Positions 9,992 to 21,842 of a DNA stretch of 64,000 bases are shown in pieces. The position numbers and the translations under genes were made by a program. Source of the stretch: Arabidopsis thaliana (lineage: Eukaryota > Streptophyta > Magnoliopsida > Brassicales > Brassicaceae). The stretch covers positions 20,383,971-20,447,970 of the forward strand of contig NC_003070.9 in assembly GCF_000001735.4 (NCBI RefSeq). The letters run 5' to 3'. The stretch's first letter is position 1. The number at the start of each line of letters is the position of its first letter. The notes under the pieces were generated by a model that saw only the letters and a list, made by a program, of their open reading frames with translations, was not told the DNA's origin and did no database searches.

Positions 9992-12932
9992 TCAGGCCAC
10001 TACTGCTCTCTTTCCTTTACTGCTTTTGGTGTTATCTTTCTTCTTTCTTGAAACGCCTGTGATTGGATGACCCAGAGGACCTGACCACGTCTGGACTTGT
10101 GTTGGTGGTTCGTCTTTGGAAAAATTGAAAGAAGAGGATGTGAAGGATGGGACCATATCTCGTGGGATAAATGTCGGGTCTATATGCTGTGAGGCACCCA
10201 ATGGTACACCCATTGCTCCACCATCTTGGTGTGGTGGCGGAAACTTCTCGCTCTTGCTCTTTGCATTTGCGTGTGTGATTAATCTCCTTCTCTGCTTTTT
10301 AAGAGTCAAAAGATAGAAATGATTATGTAAAAAAAGGATCAGTCTTTGTGTGTGTGTGTGTGTGTGTGTATGTAGATATGCTAGAAGCAGAACATTAGTG
10401 AAGAATCACTGTCCTAGAAGCATAAGCACTGGTGGTATAAAACCAATATTCAGCTTACTTCCTAACGTAGACAATAGCCTAAATGCACCAGTATATACAG
10501 TAAAACCTATCTATAACAACAGTACTCACCTAGAAGCAACCTGATTCGAGTCAGAGGAATAAATGTAGAAAAGAAGAGACGTTATCGAAAAGAAAACAGT
10601 TGGGAAGGACATACATCGACATTTGACTGAAGTTCTGCATTAGCTTCAGGAGCTGGAAGAGCTCGATTTGAACGATCTCTGTGCCGATTCTTCCTTGCAC
10701 CATCCCCTTGGGCTTTACTAGCAGCTCTTTGTCTGCACAGGAGAAAACTGTTAGTCTATGCATGCTGACAAATACAGTATAAAATAGCTACAAGTAATGG
10801 TAAACGCAACAATAATATCGGAATTTCTAAAATTAAGCATGCTGACAAATCTGGATGGTCTATCCAGCCAAAGTTGAAGCCTAAATTGGTATCTGGTATG
10901 GTCGGAAAAGCTCTCCATTAAGAAAATCGAGAGGCACAACTAAATACGAAGTGGGACATGTTTTTTTTTGTGGTTCATTCCTACCCGGAAATAGTATATG
11001 AATCATGATTAAAGTGGAGTACACCAAAATATACATAACATTTCAACCATTTGCATCTTCAGCAAAGGTCATGGTAAGATTCATATATGCTGAACATGAA
11101 TATTCAATCATATTGGCATGTCATTCATGCCCGAAAGAATTAGAAATGTATTTCTCTAGTTTCATAAGAAACAGACGCTATCAGTTGAGGTTAGCGATGA
11201 TTAAAACACTACAGAGAAAATGTTACAAACCTCCGAGTTTCTTCATCTCGTCGCTTTGCATCAATTTCTTTGCTCGGGGGATACTTTGGCAGATCAGCAG
11301 GTTCACAGGCATATGGTTCACTTGTAAAGAACTGGAAAGGAAAAATTGCAGAGTAAACAGATTCAAATCTGCTCAGCATCATCAGAACAATTTATGTAAA
11401 TTAGCAGAAAAATCAAACCTAAGAACTTACTTCACTTTTTAAAGCAGCAGATGCAGTTTGGCGGTCTTCTGGCTCGATTGAAAGAAGAGCGTCAATGAGC
11501 GGAAGAGATGATGGTGGAAAATCTTTAAATGTCTCTCTTATGCTTCTTTTGTATGGTTCACGGGGTTTGTATATGGCTCCATGTGTGAATTTCCCTTTTT
11601 TCCAATAATCCTCTGATGGTGAACCACACAGCTTGTAAATCTTATGTAGCTGCTCTACCTATTTCATGATGAACATAAGCATGCATACAAGCAGATTTTA
11701 GATACTAGGGAAATAGAGGACATAACTTGCATATGGAGGGAAATATTAAGATGATGGATTGATAAGATACCTCTGTCCGACCGGGCATAATAGGTCTTCC
11801 CGCCAATAGCTCAGCTAAAATACAGCCGGCACTCCAAAGATCAATACCTACACCATAATCAGTAGCCCCAAGCAGAAGCTCTGGAGCTCGATACCATAGT
11901 GTAACCACTCGACTAGTCATTGGCCGCTTGTGATTAGGATCAAAAATCGTTGCGAGTCCAAAATCAGCAATCTTTAGGACCCCACCATCATCAATAAGAA
12001 GATTTGATCCTTTGATGTCACGATGAAGTACACCACGACTATGACAATGCTCCAAACCAGATATCAACTGACGCATCAAACATTTAACCTGCAACGTAAA
12101 AGAGTAATCTGATCTTAAAAAACGACTGAATATTATTAGCCTATAAATTTAGAATGCGAGATACTAAAACGCCTAACTAACCTCTGATTCTGAGAACTTA
12201 ACAACAGGACTTGAAGCAAGACCAGCCAAATCATGATCCATGTATTGAAATACAAGGTATAAGCTACAAGACATTCTTGACGTAACCAAACCTTCCAACT
12301 TCACAACATTAGGATGATCAAGTCTCCGCAACACAAGAATCTCTCTCGCCATAAACTTCACACTTTCCGGCTCCAAGTTATCAAACCGAACCTTCTTCAA
12401 CGCAACGATTTTACCGGTCAACATATCCTTAGCTTTGTACACATTACTATATGTTCCTTGTCCAATCTACCACATCAAAAACAAGATATCTCCAAATGAG
12501 AAACTTCAAAAACACCCAAAACAAAAACAGAAAGAACAAAGTAAGAGTCTTTTCATGAATCACCTTATCAATTTTCTCAAAAGTATCAGCCTTTCTAGGA
12601 ACCCAACCATTTAAAGCTTCACCACAAGCATCAGAAAGCCAAGAAGGCCAACCAGCAGCAACCTGTTCACCACGCCAATGCTTGGAAGGATTACTCAACC
12701 GCGGATTCGGCTTTGTCGACCTTCTTCGATCTCCTTTGGATGATTTCCTTTCTTTATCACCATTTGCCTCCTCATTCTTCTTCTTCTCTACATCATCAGC
12801 AATAACTCCATTACTCTTAGTCACACTACTCTCTCCTACTACTACTACTCCACTACTAGCTTTAGAGCTCTTAGCTTGTTTAGCTTCAGCTGTTGTTGTT
12901 GTCGCCGCCTCTCGGCCAAATACACAACCCAT
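9992..12932 (-). CDS. CDK-like (CDC2-related) Ser/Thr protein kinase
   Basis: Cyclin-dependent-kinase-like enzyme of the plant CDK9/12-like group. Exons: 12932-12564, 12466-12182, 12088-11771, 11658-11431, 11331-11231, 10732-10615, 10291-9992; total 572 residues. It opens MGCVFG, a good N-myristoylation/palmitoylation signal, followed by a low-complexity Ala/Ser/Lys region. Kinase motifs: Gly loop IGQGTYSNVYKAK, Lys in VALKKVRF, C-helix PESVKFMAREI (in place of PSTAIRE), catalytic HRDIKGSNLL, DFGLA, activation segment TLWYRAPELLLG. The basic C-terminal tail (~170 residues: RRRLITHANAKSKSEKFPPP, GGAMGVPLGASQ, ending SSKGKRAVVA) is typical of the At1g18670/IBS1-like subgroup. All catalytic residues are present. 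Intron 6 holds a GT microsatellite. Confidence 0.95.
10347..10369. repeat. (GT)n microsatellite in kinase intron 6
   Basis: An uninterrupted TG dinucleotide run of 23 bases inside the 323-bp intron between the last two exons of the CDK-like kinase gene. Likely polymorphic among accessions. Confidence 0.9.
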
Positions 12933-15550
12933 AACTTAAATCTCAATCTAAGCTTCATTTCTCACCATAACTTCTACCAACAACCTACAAGAAAACCATC
13001 ACAACTATATAAAATGAAGTCGATCTAATCGAAGAAAACGAAACCCTAATTAATGATCTTGAACTCCATTGAAAGAAAGAAAAAAAGTAGGTAGAAGTTG
13101 AAATACGAATAAAAACCTAGTTTCCAGAATCTGATTGAAGAACTTTTGGAGCTTGAAACTATCTCTATGGTGAGAGAGAAGAGAAGTAGGCGAGCGTTTT
13201 TTTTTTTTTTTTGGTTGGGTCTTACTGATTTGGTTGAGACAGTCAATTTAATTTCCTTCTGTTTTTAATTCTTTTTTATTTTTCTTATTAATGAAGATGA
13301 CAAAGAAAGAAGAAGAAGAACGCAGATCTCTCTTCAGTTCAGGGTCAAACTCAGATAATTAATTAAATATAAATAAAATAGAAATGATGTAGAATTGTTT
13401 TTTTTTTTAACAACTAAATTAGTAACAGTAAAAGTTTTTATGAGTTGATTTTTTATTTTGAATTACTAAGAGGTTTTATGTTCAAGGTCATATATCTTCA
13501 GCTATATACAAGTGGGACTAATTGGACATAAAAATGAAGAATGTATTAACATCTCAATAGTCATCCATAACTAAGGAATTGAAAGCTTATTTTCGGATGA
13601 AAATTTAATGTTATGTGCGTATTCTCAATTTCATTAATCGTTCAAAACAGATAAAATAATTAGTATTATACCGAAATAAAAAGTGACTTGATTGTTTACC
13701 TAATCACAAAATTTGCAAAATGACACAGACTTCCATATATATAATTGGGTCTTGTTGATTTTTTAAAAGTTTGTAAAATATGTTCTAGAGAAGTAGTAGT
13801 GATCAGCGTTATTTCAACTCTTTTTTCGTACACATGTTTTGTAGGAATTGTTTGATGCATATGTAACCCCCTTGTCGCGCATGTGTACCTTCCACATGAG
13901 TGTATTGCAGCAGCCCAAAAGGAACATAGTACAAGACAAAATGCACAAATAACATTCTAAGAACTTCATGTACAAAAATAGAAGCGCTGGTATCAATTTT
14001 CTACTTGGATTCTTTTTTGTCCTTTACATTGCTTAAATTGTTATCTAATTATCATCTATGTATACATCTTGAGAGAGAGAAGACATAACATGTATGTTTG
14101 GGACAAATTAAAAACTTTAATTTTTTATAATAACATGTTTCATGTAATATCATTGTAAAGCATCTTATATGTTCTTTATATCTATTCTGCAATAGATTTT
14201 ATATGTAATGTGTTCAACAAAGCAATAAATTAAAAAGCTATAGAATAGTGACGCTATGTTAATATATTTTTTAATTATAGTGACATAAAAAACTATAAAT
14301 AACTTCTTAGAAAGAGTTTTTTATCTACTGTGCTAATTTGTTTTGTATATAATATTTCTTTTATTGACTATTATTGTTTTGAATGATTTCTTTAAAGACT
14401 ACTAAAAATAAACTCGGGTTAACATCCACTATTATCTTTTGGAATGTCTTTATTTTTGTTGAAATGTTATTTTTGTCAATAGTGAAACATATTGTAATTG
14501 TTGTTTATTCAAATGTTCTAGGTATTTTTTTTTTTAAAAAAAAAAGAGAAATAGGCAGTTGCACTTCTTAACACTTTTAGAAGTATGATTGGATATAAAA
14601 ATATAAAATTAAACTGTAAAGACTTTTGTAGTGAAGTAAAAATTCTCACATCCCATTAACAATCACCCCAGTAAATTGATTCTTACATTATTTTTTTTTA
14701 TCTAAGTTTGTATATATAGACTTTTCAAATCTATGTTTAATTCACATGTTAGAGTTATAGAAGTCAAAAGTCTTTTTACAATGTCTTATAGCAAAATCTT
14801 CTATAGGGTGCAAAGTTTGCTAACTTAGTTTACCGAGGTTTGACCTTGTAATTTGATTGTGAGCAAAGAAAGTGCAAAACTAAACTTCTCATTTATTAAG
14901 ATATGTTAAATTCGAGTATTATGATTTTCAAATTCAAACTTAGTAACACATTTTAATGTGTGATTGTCCTTTGTAAAATATGACATCGCACATAAATAAT
15001 ATTATGAAATAATTCTAGAGTAATTTTACTTTTATCAACATTTATTTAAAGAAAATATAGAAAATCACAAAAAAATCAATGAGGGTAGGATTTTAAATAT
15101 ATTTTTTGATTAACAGATAAAATAAATAAATTCGTTGTGGCATTTTCTAATTATTAAAAAACTCAATAAACTCATTAGACTAGAAACAGTTGATATGTTA
15201 AAAAAAGGTATTCAACAGTTGTAAAGAATGCGATGAATATTTAATAAATGATTAAATGTTGTAAAAGAAGTAACAAACTTGGAGTTTTAGTTTATCAAAT
15301 TTTGTTAGGTATCTAGCTCCATTCACCACAAAAGATAAGGATTAAGGATTGAAAAGAAGAAAATAAGTGTTAATGAAAAAATATGTAAGAATCATTTAAA
15401 ATGAAATTTTTTTGACACACTTTTCATCTCATAAAACCACAAAGCCGGCCCTAAAACATAAAGTTGTATGAGAATTATCTTTATCTTGTAAATAGTGAAG
15501 CAATTTTTAATTCTTTAGACGGTAAAATTCAAAATATACAAAATAAGTGA
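12933..15550. other. Kinase leader, then a long AT-rich intergenic region
   Basis: Bases 12933-13330 hold the kinase 5' leader and promoter (poly-T/GAA-rich, with GAAGAAGAAG near 13310). From 13340 to 15550 the DNA is strongly AT-rich. The ORFs here (13814-13996, 14383-14571) are short, low-complexity and unsupported. I see no domain, RNA gene or clear mobile-element end before the SINE at 15.57 kb. Confidence 0.6.
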
Positions 15551-15565
15551 CAAAAGACATCTTTT

Positions 15566-15712
15566 TGTAGGTATATATATGCCTTTAGTCAAGTGATTAA
15601 GTTCATTTGACTCCGCATTTCTCGTCGGAGTTTGACTCTATTACATCGCGTAATTCCGCGTACTAGGAATTGATTATGGATCTGGCCTTGTCGATCCAAA
15701 TATGTAAAAAAA
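15566..15712 (+). mobile_element. tRNA-derived SINE (RathE-like)
   Basis: A ~147-bp element with the layout of a plant SINE: an A-box-like TAGTCAAGTGATTAAG at about 15586, a small stem ACTCCG...CGGAGT, a B-box-like GGAGTTTGACTCT at about 15627, then a unique tail and an 11-base A run at 15705-15715. It is flanked by a target-site duplication: AAAAGACATCTTTT (15552-15565) on the left and AAAAGACATACTTTT just inside and after the A run on the right (9 bases exact, extended with one extra base). Dispersed tRNA-derived SINEs (RathE families) are known in Arabidopsis; assignment to a subfamily is not possible by eye. Confidence 0.75.
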
Positions 15713-15715
15713 AAA

Positions 15716-16440
15716 AGACATACTTTTCATAGTGTTTGTCGTAAAACTAATTAAGTCAAACTTTTTGGAGTACCGCACCAATCATGTGTCTTACACACTG
15801 GGAGAAGACATGAGAACCAATAAGTAGTGTCGGTCGCAGCGTTACTATAAATCATATTTTATGGCGCTTAAAAAAATATTTTACAGTATATATCAAAATA
15901 AATTTGCTAACTACCCCAAAAATAAATTTGGCTAGAAGCTAGTATCCCAAATATTTTTTTGACAGTTAATATAAAAAAATTAGAAATTCTAATTAAATCA
16001 TAGGAGTGAATGATGTGCGTTTTATGTTTCACTTAAAAAAGTGATGAACAATATCAACATTAAAATTATCTCAATACTTATATGAAACTTTTTGTATTTT
16101 TTTAATGTTTCTTAGATAATAATTTATAAACTGTAGGTATTTTAGATTGACTTATTTGATCTATATACTTTTGTAATATATAGCAAAAATATTTGCTTTT
16201 ATCAAAAAAGAAAAGGAAAAAATGCAAATGATATGAACTGGATATTCTATGAGTAGTTAATCCATGGATATAATCTTTTAATTTAAACCGTAATTATCAT
16301 GTTGATTATGAGAACTAAACAAAACATTCTCAACACATGCACACACATATATATTTTTAGTAAATACTAAATATCATTTTGATTAACAGATCTAAGCTTG
16401 TCTTTCATAACTTTTTTCAATTAAAATAAAACTCATGCAA
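15716..16440. other. Intergenic
   Basis: AT-rich spacer between the SINE and the inhibitor gene. No gene or repeat recognised. Confidence 0.5.
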
Positions 16441-16466
16441 CCTCCGGTTCCTTTTCAGGCGCTAAT

Positions 16467-17015
16467 CTAACCATGTCGATTCATATTAAAACTGTAAGGA
16501 ATATTGATCACGTCGAAAAGAACATCGTTTTCTTTCTTCATCGGAGATATTTGTTTATTGTCGCCGTTGAATCCCATTTCGCAAATGCTTGGTGCTTCTT
16601 TTGCTTTCTGCAAATGAACCGAAACTTTAAACAGATCTCTCACTTTAATGTACTTCAAAGCTGAGGTTAACGCGTCATAGCCTTCAGAATAAAGCTTAAG
16701 GCACTTTTGCAACAACTTCTTACTCAGCCTGCCCTTATATTTTCTCTCGTTGAAAATCTTCTCCACAATTCTTTTCACGTTTGTTAGGTTTGATAAAGCG
16801 TTATTCGTTCCTACCAATGTTAAATCATTGCTATTCCTTGCTTTCTGACTTTCCGCATTCTCTTCGAGAGATGCAATGCAAAACTTATAGAAATATCGTT
16901 CCGCGTACTTTGAACTTTGATTGCAATATTTCTGAACCAGAGAGTTTTCCACTCTGTTGGCCGTCAAACCATTGAAAAGAAGAACAAACACAACGAGGTA
17001 AATCAAGAACTTCAT
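16467..17015 (-). CDS. Plant invertase/pectin methylesterase inhibitor (PMEI) family protein
   Basis: Secreted four-helix-bundle inhibitor family that binds pectin methylesterase or invertase in the cell wall or vacuole. A single exon of 182 residues from MKFLIYLVVFVLLFNGLTAN, a clear signal peptide; an in-frame ATG ten codons upstream would add a charged extension, so I prefer 17015. The four conserved Cys are visible: YCNQSSKYAERYFYKFCIAS (first two), KCLKLYSEGYDAL and APSICEMGF. Length fits the family. The C-terminus (about 25 residues after KQISPM) extends a little past the usual end. Which enzyme it inhibits cannot be told from sequence. Confidence 0.85.
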   Translation of the reverse strand: MKFLIYLVVFVLLFNGLTANRVENSLVQKYCNQSSKYAERYFYKFCIASLEENAESQKARNSNDLTLVGTNNALSNLTNVKRIVEKIFNERKYKGRLSKKLLQKCLKLYSEGYDALTSALKYIKVRDLFKVSVHLQKAKEAPSICEMGFNGDNKQISPMKKENDVLFDVINIPYSFNMNRHG

Positions 17016-17045
17016 TGTTTCTTTTTTTCTTTGGAAGCAAAACAT

Positions 17046-17671
17046 TAGAGGTAATAGATTGAATAGTTATAGTAACATGTGATCCTATTTATAAGCAACA
17101 CAGAAGTCTTCTAACATGAGAGTGTTATTCAAACAAATGCTTTTTTTAGATGACTCATGTCATGCATTACCACTCCGCTTACTTCGTTGCCTTCTTTTGT
17201 GGTCAATCTTCATTGCCTAAAAAGAATCATTACTCTAGACATTTCGATGATATCTCTAATTTCGTTTGATTCATAGCAAAAATATTTTTTTTAAACTTGC
17301 ATAGCAAAAGAAGTGAGGTAAGAAAAAAAATGTTTATGCCCCTTCCCCTGAATTTTGGAATCTTCGGACAACAAAACTTCTAGATTATAAAGAAACAAAA
17401 AAATGTCAAGCACTCAAATCTTTCATTAGATCATCAACCATATTATATTATTTAAAACTTATGTTTGAATACCAGAAAGTACTAATATTTTAAAGGTGAA
17501 AGTAAAATGTTTCAGACGAAAGTAAATATTAAAATACAAGCCTTGTAATAATTATCCGAAAATAGCATAAAATCTCAACGGACACAATTGCTCTCTAGCT
17601 AACCAAACAATAAGAAGATAGTGGTTTGGGTTTTGGTTTTTTTCGTTTTTGCTAATGTAGTAAAGGATTTT
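17046..17671. other. Inhibitor promoter and ACP3 3' region
   Basis: Bases 17046-17300 are upstream of the inhibitor gene. From about 17480 the DNA is the ACP3 3' untranslated region, which matches the ACP2 3' region in inverted orientation (AATTGCTCTCTAGCTAAC near 17587). No other gene. Confidence 0.6.
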
Positions 17672-18949
17672 CTACTTGGCCTTTTCCAACAAGAGCTCCT
17701 CAATGAGTGCAGCTGCTTGCTCAACTGTGGCGATAGACTGTGCTTTCTCCTCCGCCATTTCAATCCCAAACTCTTCCTCTAATCCCATAACTATCTCCAC
17801 CTGGAACCCCGACACACGAAGCATGAGTACGTCCATAACAATATAACAAGAATCATGAGTATGTGTATCTCAGTAACATGTTTAGAGATGTGTGTATAAG
17901 GAGAAGCAGCGATCCTTCACAAGACTTGCAATCTAAACATTCGACAATATGAGCTTGAAAGCAGGATACAAGTTTAAAGAGGCATTGATTATGCATCAAT
18001 AAGTCCAATGAACAATCCCATTTCAAAAGTTGAATCCAATTATTAGACATGAGAAAGTAGTTACCGTATCAAGGGAATCAGCACCAAGTGCAGCAAATTT
18101 GGTGGCAGCGGTAATTTCGTCAGCCTCTTTGAGTGAGAGTTGCTTTCTGACAACTGCACACACCTTGTCCACTGTCTCAGGTTTTGCCTGTTTATCAACA
18201 ATCAACAATGGTGAATGATGAATTGGCTCGAGAGATCAAAAGTAAAATAGAAACAACATCATATGAGAGAAGAGACAAGGTCTTACAGCGCAGTAAACAG
18301 TCAAGCGGGTAGGAAGCTGGCGAAGATTAAAAGAAAGATTGCTTCTGCTTCCATAGCTAAAGCTTTTAACTTGTTTAGCCCCAATCACCTGCCATCATAT
18401 TCGAATATAACTTTCCATCAGTACAAAACTAAACTCCAAATGCAAAGCAATATATTTGCACTGAAACAAACCAAAAGAAGGAAACAAAAGCAACTAAAAT
18501 CTATGTAACCCGCATGCTCTTACCAAGAGTTCGAATCTATTCAAATTCAGATATAAAACAAATCCAATTCGAAGAGGAATAGGATAATTTTTCCGGTGAT
18601 TCGACCGAGTTAAGTAAAATAGGTTCAACAGAGCCTAAAATTCCAGAAAACGAAAACTAACTTACCTCAATGCAAAAAAATTACAGGACAAAAAATGAAT
18701 TACAGAGCAATTTCAACAGATCAATATAGAGATGAGAAAACGATTCTGCGAATTAGATCTACAGTTGAAGAAGAAGAAGAACAACTAGGTCGAGATGAAT
18801 CAGATCAGATCTATAGCAAAATGGGAGAAATCACGACAAAAATTCAGTAAGAAAAAGATGAGAGATTCGAGGGAAGAAGAGAAAAGAGAGACCAGTTGAC
18901 GAGGACGAGCTTGGAGAGAAGTAGAAGCAGAAGTAGCAATGGAAGCCAT
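17672..18949 (-). CDS. ACP3: Plastid acyl carrier protein 3
   Basis: Acyl carrier protein of plastid fatty acid synthesis. Four exons, 18949-18893, 18388-18287, 18187-18065 and 17800-17672, have the same lengths (57, 102, 123, 129 nt) as in ACP2 and give 136 residues. The transit peptide ([19 protein letters not shown], then [20 protein letters not shown]) differs from ACP2 at several positions. The mature part is identical except LLLEKAK at the end. Phosphopantetheine Ser in GADSLDT. Exon 3 differs from ACP2 at about two bases, and the start of intron 3 is also nearly identical, so the copies are young or have been converted. It points toward ACP2. Confidence 0.96.
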
Positions 18950-19921
18950 AGAAGAATGAATCGTAGAGAGATCGGAGTGAGATCGGAGGAGGCGGAGAAG
19001 ACAAAGAGATGTGAGACACAGTGAAGAATCCAAGTGGGAGACTTATTTTTAATTTTATAGTATTTTAACCTAAACAAAAAAAAAAAAAAAACTTTTCTGA
19101 GATTCCAATGAGAGAATTCAGACAGACAAGTCAGGTGAGGTGGGTGATTTGGCAGATGCAGGTAGAGAAATAACAAATTCGGAAAAAAAATCCAAACATA
19201 TTGTTTTTTTTCTTAAAGCGAAATAAAACAATTAGTCAATTACGATAGTTTACTGGAATTATAATAAACAACCTTCTTAACTTTTTTTTTATGAAAAACA
19301 CACGATAAATCATAAACGTAAGAAAAATTAACATGTTATTTCTATACCTTAAAACAAATTAATGCATCTTTCATATTTTTTACCAAATTTTTACAACTAT
19401 TTTGTAGGGAATTTTCTACTAATTTCCTACCAAATATGAATAGTAAAAATTTGATAGTAAATTTCTTTTACCAATTTTTTTTGTAATGATAGGATTAATA
19501 TGTTCCAAACAAATGCTAGATGTTAAGCTAACGGTGATTCACCGCTATAAATGCTAAGCGAACGGTGATCCATCGCCTATTGCCTAAAACATCTAACCGA
19601 GATATAGAGGATTTTTGGCTTAAGCGTTTAAATCAAAAAATTTAAAATATCTATTAGAATCTGTTATTTCTGTTTTCATGTGTCTGATTATGCACAATAG
19701 TGGAATGCTTTTTTATTGTTCGATATATCATTTATTTATACGAAACAACACAAATTAACTTTTTTATATATAGGATCATATTTATAGTCTTTACTCAGTA
19801 ATTAATTGTTAAAATACATAAACTTATACAGTTTATTTTTTCAAATTGAATGAAATAACCATAAGATATTTGTTGCATACTTAATTAGAACCAATCTATA
19901 ATCTCCTTAATCTTGACATAA
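18950..19921. other. ACP3 promoter and intergenic region with degenerate repeat
   Basis: The ACP3 leader and promoter extend to about 19170, with a TATA-like ACTATAAAAT (minus strand, about 19052-19061) and a block shared with the ACP2 promoter at 19095-19160. From 19400 to 19620 there is repeat-like DNA: GTAGGGAATTTTCTACTAATT and two imperfect copies of an AAATGCTAAGCGAACGGTGAT-type unit at 19511-19570, flanked by inverted TAGATGTT/AACATCTA. This looks like a decayed DNA-transposon scrap, but I cannot name the family. Confidence 0.45.
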
Positions 19922-20852
19922 CTAGAAACGATTGTCATATATACTCATACATCTAAACCCTTTCAAAGAACCACCAATTGGAACTTCAGTGAACTCCTCT
20001 CGCCTCTCGTTATACACTATAACCTTGTCTTCTCTTCTTCCATTACCTTTCACCACTAGGAAGAGTTCTTCGTTTCTTGCTATGCACGCAAAACCAACAT
20101 CAAAATTTCCGTTTCTATCTAAGCACGCTAAACCAACATTTAAAATGTTGAACGCTTTAACATTTTCCTTCCACGGGTCGATATTCCAATGCATGATCTC
20201 CTTGCCTTTTCTATGCGGACGCCATAGACAAATGTCATTATTTAGACTTGGGTAATGATCGATAACACATAGCTCTCCTCTTAAAACCCCTAACCATGAA
20301 CTGTATTTCGACTCCGTGTGCATAGGAGATAATAGCTCTTGGTACTCTTCCTTGGCGAAATCGAAACAGAGGATGGTGTTTTTCCTACGGGGGTTTTTGG
20401 TGTGAGACCTGTCTGCTATCCACAACCGTACCGGTCCGGTCTATGAATTTGCGATGAAGAGAAGTATCTGGTACACTTTCTCTCCAACAGCTTTCTTTGA
20501 AAGCATAGATATAGGTTTTGAAACCAATTTTCGTTACAATCTTGTAATCATTAGAAATCCGGTCATAACCAAATCCCAATAGATTTGTGGTTTGGCCCGG
20601 TATAACCATTGGTATTCTCTTGAATTCCTCCGAACCTGGTTTCCAAATCGCTAGGTCATTGTTTTCTTTGAGGGTCAGACACATCATTCCACGACAATGA
20701 AGAATACAGACAGGTTCGGTTTCGGCCGGTAATGTAAAGGGCAAGTCTAGCTTCAACAACGTGGTTTCGTTGAGGTTTAGACGGTATAAACCATCTTTGT
20801 GTAATGAAATGAGATGTGATGATTGTTGATTCGACATAGGAAAATTGATCAA
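19922..20852 (-). pseudogene. F-box-associated (FBA) domain protein, frame broken
   Basis: Kelch-like FBA interaction domain of the large Arabidopsis F-box family, probably derived from an SCF adaptor. The first part (20852-~20430) reads MINFPMSNQQSSHLISLHKDG, then LAIWKPGSEEFKRIPMV, LLGFGYDRISNDYKIVTKIG and SCWRESVP. The second part (~20425-19922) reads LWIADRSHTKNPRRKNTILCFDFAKEEYQEL, then LCLWRP-type and VYNERREEFTEVPIGGSLKG segments, one frame over. The switch lies at the TGTVV/LWIADRS junction near 20420-20430, where family members have a few more residues (usually xNGxLYWIA). The N-terminal F-box itself is absent. It may be transcribed but probably does not make a full FBA protein. Confidence 0.7.
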
Positions 20853-21842
20853 AACAGATATATTTTGGTGAAAATCAAGAAAAAAAAAGGATATTGATTG
20901 CTTATTTTATATAGAGCTTATGACTATGAACAACAATTCATTTTATAGATTGCTTATTTATTAATATTGAGAGCGTGCTTACATGTTTAACTAATTGTTT
21001 AGTTATTAGTTATTACTTCTAAATTGTTTATAGATTTGGAAATCTGTATATATCAAATAAAATTTATTATACTGCCACATAAGCAAATACAATCTTTAAA
21101 ATCAGCCTCATCATTAAAAGAACAATTTTTTTTGTTGAACATATCATCATTAAAATAACTATATAATTGATTTCTTACTTTTTTCTTCAGTCAATATAAT
21201 TATTTACTTGATTTGCTTCATTTGTTTGTTTATTGAAATTATCAATAATATCTTAGTTTTACCTAAAGTTTGGAAATAGATTTTTGAGTTTAAAAAATAT
21301 ACTTTTTATGATTTTTCTCTTATCAAATATCTCAATTTCTTTGATATAGTTTTACAAATTTGATTCGTGACCAGGGATGGGTGAATTTGAAGGTATGGTT
21401 CGGATTTGTTCATCTAAACTTTAAAGATTATAATTAACTTACTCTTAGCTCAAAAGTCACACGTTTGTCAATAACAGAGTGTGCTCAAGGACGTCTATCA
21501 TCAAGCACATTAGTTCAACATTAGCGTATCTTGAGAACAAAAATTCCAATATCTTCAAACCAACATGAAGTTCATGAACATTGTGAATTGCTTGAAGAAG
21601 AGAGATCATGAAACTCAAAGATTGTTTCGCAAGAAAAATCTTACACTAAAAAAAACGAATTTAGTTTTGATCTGCAATGATTTGACGACTAGAGTCTTAT
21701 GAATATGGTTTTGAATATATGAACAAGTGAGGTTACAATTAGAGAACAAAGAACGTGAACTTAGTATGAGAGGATCAGTGTAAAGATAATCCAAACACTA
21801 GACTCTGCAATCTTCTTCACAGATAGAGCATTGCGTTTCAAC
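20853..21842. other. Intergenic
   Basis: Almost 1 kb of AT-rich DNA upstream of the F-box relic and downstream of the methyltransferase. No gene, repeat array or RNA gene recognised. Confidence 0.5.

Noticed and set aside
12682-12939. Plus-strand ORF of 85 codons
   Set aside because: Antisense to exon 1 of the CDK-like kinase; poly-Leu/Ser text from reverse-complemented Lys/Ser codons.
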